A DNA stretch of 64,000 nt from assembly GCF_003171515.1 (NCBI RefSeq), contig NC_089390.1:3534001-3598000 (forward strand), in the 5' to 3' direction. Positions within the stretch are counted from its first letter, which is position 1. Each line of letters starts with the position of its first letter. The position numbers and the translations under genes were made by a program. The stretch is from Pyrenophora tritici-repentis. Its lineage: Eukaryota; Ascomycota; Dothideomycetes; Pleosporales; Pleosporaceae. Below, piece by piece: positions 58,229 through 64,000 of this stretch. Under the pieces are notes generated by a model. That model saw only the letters and a list, made by a program, of their open reading frames with translations. It searched no databases and had not been told where the DNA came from.

Positions 58229-58561
58229 ATGTCAACAGTAGACACCCACCCTCGCCTCCTGGCCCTCTCCCTCTCACCCTCCCCCCGCAACTCAACCTCA
58301 ACCTCCCGCCCAACACCAACCTCCTCCGCCAACCCCTCCACATCATCCACCCCGCTCGCCACCTCCCGCCGCGCCTCGCACGACTCCGCCCACGATGCCC
58401 ACCACTTTGTCAACCTGGACAAGGAGCAGCACGAGCACAAGCTCAACGCTAGTCTGAAGAAGATGTGGGCTGGTGTTAAGAGGCATGCGGTTGAGCACCA
58501 TAGGAGTGTCAATGCCGCGTATATGGCTAGCTATGGGTGTGGGGCGCATCCGGGACGTTAG
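58229..58561 (+). CDS. Small hypothetical protein with Ser/Pro-rich leader
   Basis: Intronless, 110 residues. The first 50 residues are Ser/Thr/Pro-rich and disordered; residues 60-110 are charged and conserved in style: HHFVNLDKEQHEHKLNASL, KKMWAGVKRHAVEHHRSVN, then AAYMASYGCG. A TATA box and a leader lie upstream. Similar small fungal proteins of unknown role exist. The helical C-terminal half could bind a partner. No signal peptide. Confidence 0.65.
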   Translation: MSTVDTHPRLLALSLSPSPRNSTSTSRPTPTSSANPSTSSTPLATSRRASHDSAHDAHHFVNLDKEQHEHKLNASLKKMWAGVKRHAVEHHRSVNAAYMASYGCGAHPGR

Positions 58562-58903
58562 ATGGGATGTAGAAGGTGAACGACAGGATGGAGGACACAA
58601 AAGTGATTTCTTGCGAAGCGGCTTGCGGTATTATACCCTGATTTTGTTTTTTGTTTTTTGTTTGGGCGCTGGGAAGGAGGGAAGAGGAAGAGGAAGAGGA
58701 GGATGTAATGAATGGTGGAAAAGGAGAGAGATAAAAGTTAACAATTCGACTTGATAATACTGTAATAAGACGACTCTTCGGGTTTTTGTATATCTGACCT
58801 GATGTATATCTATGCTACAGTGAAAGAACATGCATCACACCCATACCCTGTACATGACATCAAGACATACATCTTGATACTAAGATACCACCCCCTCAAA
58901 CCT
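58562..58903. other. Convergent 3' region
   Basis: Between the small gene and the histidine kinase. Contains a short GGAAGA repeat at about 58682-58702. No gene. Confidence 0.5.
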
Positions 58904-61900
58904 CTACCACTTCGCCGTACTCCTTAACGTTTTCTGTATACAAGCGCACAGCTCTGGTATACGAAACGGTTTGCTGATAACATCGTCCATGCCTGCCTTG
59001 AGCGCAACCTCAACCTGCTCACTCCGCACATTGGCTGTCACTGCGATGACAGGTACGTGTGCTCTAACCACCCCCTCCTTTTGCAATTCCCGGATATTCC
59101 TCACGCAGGTCAAGCCGTCCATGACAGGCATCTCCCAATCCATGAGGATGAGTGCGAGGGGCTTGCCGGTACCGTCAGGGATGCAGTAGTTGGTCGTGCG
59201 GAGATATTCCAAGGCTTCACCACCGTGGTTCGCGACGGCGACTTGCATGCCGGTGTTGCGCAGCTGCTTGGCAAGGACGCGCTGGTTGACGAGGTTGTCT
59301 TCGACGATGAGGACGTGCAGGTTTTTGTTAGGGATGACGTCGGCAGTGGCGTTCCTACTTGGGGGCTCGTCCTTTTCGTTGCGTGATCGACTCGAGAGAA
59401 CGGTTTCGTGGGCTCGTATGCTTAGGCTGACTGCGGCGTTGCTTTGGTGGCGGTTGAATTTGGGCCGGAAGGCGCACTTGCGGCTCTTGACGTAGAAGGA
59501 GAAGGTGCTACCAACTCCGGATTTGGATGCAAATCCAATCGCTCCGCCATGCATTTCGGTTAGTCGGCGTGAGATGAAAAGGCCGAGGCCAGAGCCACCT
59601 GAGGTTTGTGAGCGACATGTGCATCTGTTATTGAGAGGCGAACGTACCGTAGTCAATGTGTGTACGCGGTGATGCTTGAGAGAATCGAGCGAACAGAAGC
59701 TGATGCTCTTCATCGCTCAGTCCGCGGCCAGTGTCCTGGACTGAGAAGATGACGTATACCTTTTTTCTCTTAGCAGAAGCTCCCGAATTCCGAGTGCAAG
59801 ATGAAACCTACTGGCTGCCCCTTCTCCCAATCCGCTTGCAAAGTTTGAGCCTCTGCACCTTCCGATGTACGTGAGAATGGCACATTTCCACTTGCACTGT
59901 GGGTTGGTTGCTCAAGAGATATGCCCAAGCTGACAGAAATCTTGCGGATCTCCTCTAACCGCGTGAACTTGATGGCGTTGGTGATGAGATTCTTGGTTGT
60001 CAGTTCCTGCGTCGTGTTTAAAAATAGGGTGTACTTACGATGAGGATCTGCAATACTCGTGTTGGATCGAGCGAGACATACTCAATCTTGGTATCTTTGC
60101 AGGAATCTTCGAGCTTGAAATGAAGCTCCACACCAGCTGACTTCGCCTCGCCCTCAAACATCTTGACCGCATCTCTTGCGATTGAATCTAGTTGTACGTC
60201 GACTGGAGTCATCATGAACAGGCCGGAGTCAAGTTTTGACATGGTAAGTACATCTAGGAAAGTCAACTATGCCATTGCATACTAGTACGGCTCAATCTGG
60301 AGCAATACATACCGTCAACAATCGTCTTCATGTGCTTTGAACACTGAACAATAGTTTCGGCTGCATCAATAGTGGTCTCTACGATGTTCTGATAAACCTT
60401 TTGATAGTCTGTTGAAGAGCCAAAGTCTTTGTGTGCAGATATGATACTCTACAGGCTAATCAGCATGTGACAGGTGATCTCGGAGATCCATCACTTACGT
60501 CAGCACATTGAACAATCGCAGATAGAGGATTACGCATCTCGTGGCTGAAACTAGATTAGTTTCAGGTAGGTGAGTATGTCGTTTTGCAAACCCACGAAGT
60601 AGTATCAATGAAGTTCTCCAGGCTCCTGGTTTGGGTCAGTGGGGTCATGCATATTATCAAATGATAGTCGACTTACCTTTTAGACTCCTGAGCTCTTGTA
60701 GCCTGGGTTGCTTGGAGCTTCTCGCCCCACTTTTGTTGACTTGCTGACTGTAAGCAATCGTAAAGCATTCAAGAAAGGCATGCATACCTGATATCTGTGC
60801 AGCAACCAATAATCTCAATGACCTCCCCTTGATCGTTGAGTTCGGGAAATATCGAAGTTATAACCCACATTGGCTGCGCTTCAGGAAATTCTTCGTCCAT
60901 ATTCTGAGCTGGTGCGTTCCATGTCTTCTTAAGACGTAGCTCAAATGACCTTCACGTGATCAGTAGATTCGCTTGGTAACGTTTTCTTGATCTTACTGGT
61001 GCTGCTTGGTCTCCTTGAGTTCCTTGAACTTCCTTCGGCCCAACTCATGGTACTCTTCATCGATGAGAAGGGTCCATGCCTCCTCAAGACCAACGTCTTG
61101 TGCCACTGTGCCCAAGATGTTATACCAAGCTTCGTTTCTGTACGAGTAGATCCCGTCCATCCCAATCAGAAAAATGCCAACATCGGCCCGCTCAGCGAAA
61201 CGCTTGAACTTCGAGACGTTTCGTTCAGCCTCTTGTTGAGATAGCGTCAGCTGTTCTTTGAGCTGGTACTTCATCGCTTCGGCGTTAGCTATAGTCCGCT
61301 CCCGACGCCCTATATCCTCTTCGTGTAGTAATATTGATGTTAGGCATGTAGAGAGTAGCCGACTAGTGACCAAGATAAACTGGAGGTAGTCTTCGTCAAA
61401 CGGTCGACGTGGATTCAGCCCGATGACCATGAACCCAAGAATGTTGTCTTTTGAAGATGTTGGATTCAAGGGGCAAATGACTAGTGCTCTACAGGGATCT
61501 CCAAAGCCCTGCCATTCGATATCTCGAACCAGCTCAGCAGCTACAGGATCCTGGTCAAATCGGAGTATTATCGGCTTTCGGGCTGTAAGGGCCTGGCGAA
61601 AGTAGGGCGTAAATCCGTGATCTTGCTGAAAGTCCAGATGCTCAGGTCCGGCGGGTGAGCCCTTGGGCAGCCCAAACGAACCGCGGAGTTTGCAATGCTG
61701 CTGGTTATTATCAGAGAATCGCGTCCTGCTCGACTCAGAGCCATGCCCATCGGCCTCAGCAGAATATAGTAAACAAAACGGAATATCTTTGGCGTTGCGA
61801 GATAATACATCAGTTGCAAGATGCCAATATGTATCAGTGTTGCGCGCTCTCGGTATCTCTTCGCTCAATTCAAGCAGTGTGCGTGACCGCCTTTGTGCGA

Positions 61901-62917
61901 TTACTTCTCTAGTCTGTTCATAAGTTAGGATGCGCGCCAAAACCTTTGCATGTCCCATAAACAACTAGTGCGTCAACGGAAATAGGGACGTACCGTTTCC
62001 ACAAGCGGCTCATAATGACCGACAGTGACACCTTCAGAGTCTAGAATCGGTATGAACTTGAGGGAAAAGTATGTTTCTTCCATGAAGCCGTTGCGTATCA
62101 TGTGAATTGCAGTGTTCGTCTTCTCCACCGTCTCTCCACGGAGGTTCTTTTCTATGATAGGCTCAAAATACTCTTTCCAAACGGAAGCAAGAGCCACGCG
62201 AGCACTGGCACCCATGCACGGATGGAATCCACCTAGAAGTTCAATCTCAGCTTCATTGTATATCATGATAAGCTCGGGACCATAAAACACCACGGCAGGT
62301 CGCGGATCCTGCATAACCAGGTTGGCAATACTTCGCAGCTGCGATGACCATGAGGACATGGGTCCTAAGGGAGTCGCTGCCCAGTCAATACTGCGCGCCC
62401 ATGCCGCATGAGATGTAAGACGCCGTGGAGGAAGCTGATCCGTCCAATCGAAATTGGGTGCCTTTGGTTTGGAAATCTTCCTGGTGAGAGTAGTCGTCTC
62501 AGGGTCATCGCTGCCTACGCACGTGCTCGCGGAGAAGGCGCTTATTACGTTCCAACGGCTAGATACCAGTACTTTTGTCCAAGTATAGTCTGAGTACATG
62601 GAAGGTTTGCTGATTGCATCCTGTGATAGAGACCAGTTCCGAAAACGTGTAAAGGCATCATTGCCCTTCCCATTGCTACTGTGTGTAGTGCCTTCGCGGC
62701 CCATCAATTGCAACACACGTCCAGGATTGGCAGAGGCCATGGCCGAGTTCCAATATTCCAGCACACTTCCATTTTCGGACTTGATACTGTCTGGAGCAGT
62801 ATCGACAATGAAGGTAGGCCGCAGGTCTCTGTCCAGCAGATCCAGCATGCCTACGTGACGCAAGGATGGGTTCCCATTATGGGCTGGCTCGAGGGGTTGT
62901 GGTTGGCGCAAAGCCAT
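58904..62917 (-). CDS. Hybrid sensor histidine kinase with PAS and receiver domains
   Basis: Two-component phosphorelay sensor. Eleven exons: 62917-61994, 61943-60997, 60949-60788, 60739-60677, 60625-60596, 60544-60499, 60448-60313, 60253-60039, 59991-59812, 59759-59648 and 59598-58904. Their sum (3,510 bases) is in frame, 1,169 residues. Residues 1-310 hold an N-terminal sensor-type region with PAS-like FYGPELIMIYNEAEIELLGG; 310-560 a second region, possibly GAF-like; 560-690 a PAS (GIFLIGMDGIYSYRNEAW); the H-box is SHEMRNPLSAI with phospho-acceptor His710; N-box NLITNAIKF, G1 DTGRGL and G2 GGSGLGLFISRRL follow; the receiver has phospho-acceptor Asp1092 (ILMDWEMPVMDG) and Lys1148. All catalytic residues are present. 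It should feed the Ypd1-Ssk1/Skn7 relay; the signal is unknown. Confidence 0.93.
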
Positions 62918-64000
62918 CGTAGTTGTATCTGTTTTACCGAAGCATGTGGCCGCTTGTCCTCCTCTTGTGCAGTCACCGTCGGACCAAATATTGTATCAAA
63001 AGTCGCTATCGTCAAAGCCATGCGGGATCGCCGTGGAAGGATGCAAGCGCAAGCGCTGTTTCGGAACCTGGAAAAGTGGAATCCGATTGAAGAGCCTAGG
63101 CTCTCCCGAGGTCGCTCCATTGTGCATCAGCCGTCAGCCGCCAGCCGAATCTGGCGCACGCCATGCGGGAGCTGGAGATCTTCTTGGGAAGGCTGAGATT
63201 ACGAGCACTACCATCCTGCATTGGGGAATCGAGTCTCTCTACGATGAGTTGGCCATGCAGAGACCAGTCGTTGATTGAGGGACAAAATTCGGAATTGGCC
63301 GGCGGCGCCACCGGATGACGTCGCTCCCCTATCGATCTCTTGGAATTACGATGTAAAGTTTATCCACCTGCATTGCGTATTTGTTATTTCGCTCGAAGCG
63401 CGAGGAAAACAACATCAAGCCAGAGATTTTTACTCACGACATCACAGCAGAACGAGGTACAACTGACGAGACAGGATTGCCAATCATACCGGACGTATGC
63501 GGGGGAGAGATCAAGCGACACTATCCCTGTCGCCGCACAGCACCTATCTCGTACGTAGACCCTGTTTATTCGTTTACAGCAATGAAAGCGATGCATGGCA
63601 AGAGTGAACGTCTACGCTCACGAGGTACGGTGTATTGGGCTGCGCGACAACGCACGGCCTCGGCCAGATGGTAAATTAGCGGCTGAACAACATCATGCAC
63701 TAAACCCGACAGCTGATGCGCAGATATCATGTTTAGCATGGACTCCATCTCCAGTTCATCCTTGCCTGTTGCCAGCTTGCCCGCTAGCTGAGGCTACTCT
63801 TGTTGCTTCCCCTCGCTTTGGGAAGTTTTCTTCTTTTCATCAGCAACGCGTTACCGTGCAGCATTTGGTTTGCTACATACATAGTTGCGATATATTTACT
63901 CTCACAACGGCTCCTGTGCATTACTGCTTGGAGTCAGGACAGACGAGGCAAGTCGACAGGTTAGTAGTGAAAAAACACAACATCCACCTGTACCAACGAA
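62918..64000. other. Upstream of the kinase, no gene recognised
   Basis: About 1.1 kb to the window edge. It contains the kinase promoter. Short open frames (for example 62946-63278) have no domain or splice support. Confidence 0.4.

Overview
This is nuclear DNA of a filamentous ascomycete. Its genes carry many short introns (about 45-70 bases, donor GTANGN or GTGNGN, internal CTAAC-like branch sites). The gene set (INO80, Brx1, Smi1/Knr4, WDR70, Rad14, Cut12, Gcn2, Swi5, Ytp1, a hybrid histidine kinase) is fungal. The accessory genes (DUF7730, DUF7580 and DUF6604 proteins, an AA9 oxidase, small Cys-rich secreted proteins) suggest a plant-associated Pezizomycotina, probably a dothideomycete of the Pleosporales type. 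The order-level placement is inference.

Layout. 1-7.2 kb: the 5' part of INO80 (runs off the left edge), BRX1, a DUF7730-like gene and an F-box-like gene. 7.6-15.6 kb: two large divergent genes share a 474-base promoter. On the minus strand is a 1,809-residue protein joining a fungal N-terminal module, C2H2 fingers, two macrodomains and three winged-helix-like segments; on the plus strand is a DUF7580 protein. 17.6-19.2 kb: SMI1/KNR4. 20.3-25.9 kb: an accessory island with three paralogous small Cys-rich secreted-protein genes, a palindromic foldback element with an 8-bp target duplication, a short inverted-repeat element family (MITE), and an SDR gene whose only intron contains one MITE copy. 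26.1-27.8 kb: WDR70. 28.1-34.0 kb: a DUF6604 gene killed by a 2.9-kb hAT transposon after its sixth codon; both gene and transposon have decayed further. 36.0-36.9 kb: an AA9 LPMO with unusual active-site residues. 37.4-51.9 kb: a hypothetical Cys-containing protein, an intron-bearing tRNA-Cys, RAD14, a peptidyl-tRNA hydrolase, CUT12, GCN2 and a membrane protein. 54.0-62.9 kb: SWI5, YTP1, two small hypothetical genes and an 11-exon hybrid histidine kinase.

How it fits together. Most of the window is conserved housekeeping in chromatin, ribosome biogenesis, DNA repair, cell cycle and stress signalling. Two zones break this: the macrodomain/DUF7580 pair, whose modular architecture recalls fungal immune-type or self/non-self proteins, and the transposon-rich 20-35 kb zone with candidate effectors and a disrupted gene. 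Exon joins were worked out by hand from splice signals and reading-frame continuity; where the sum of exons closes in frame this is stated.
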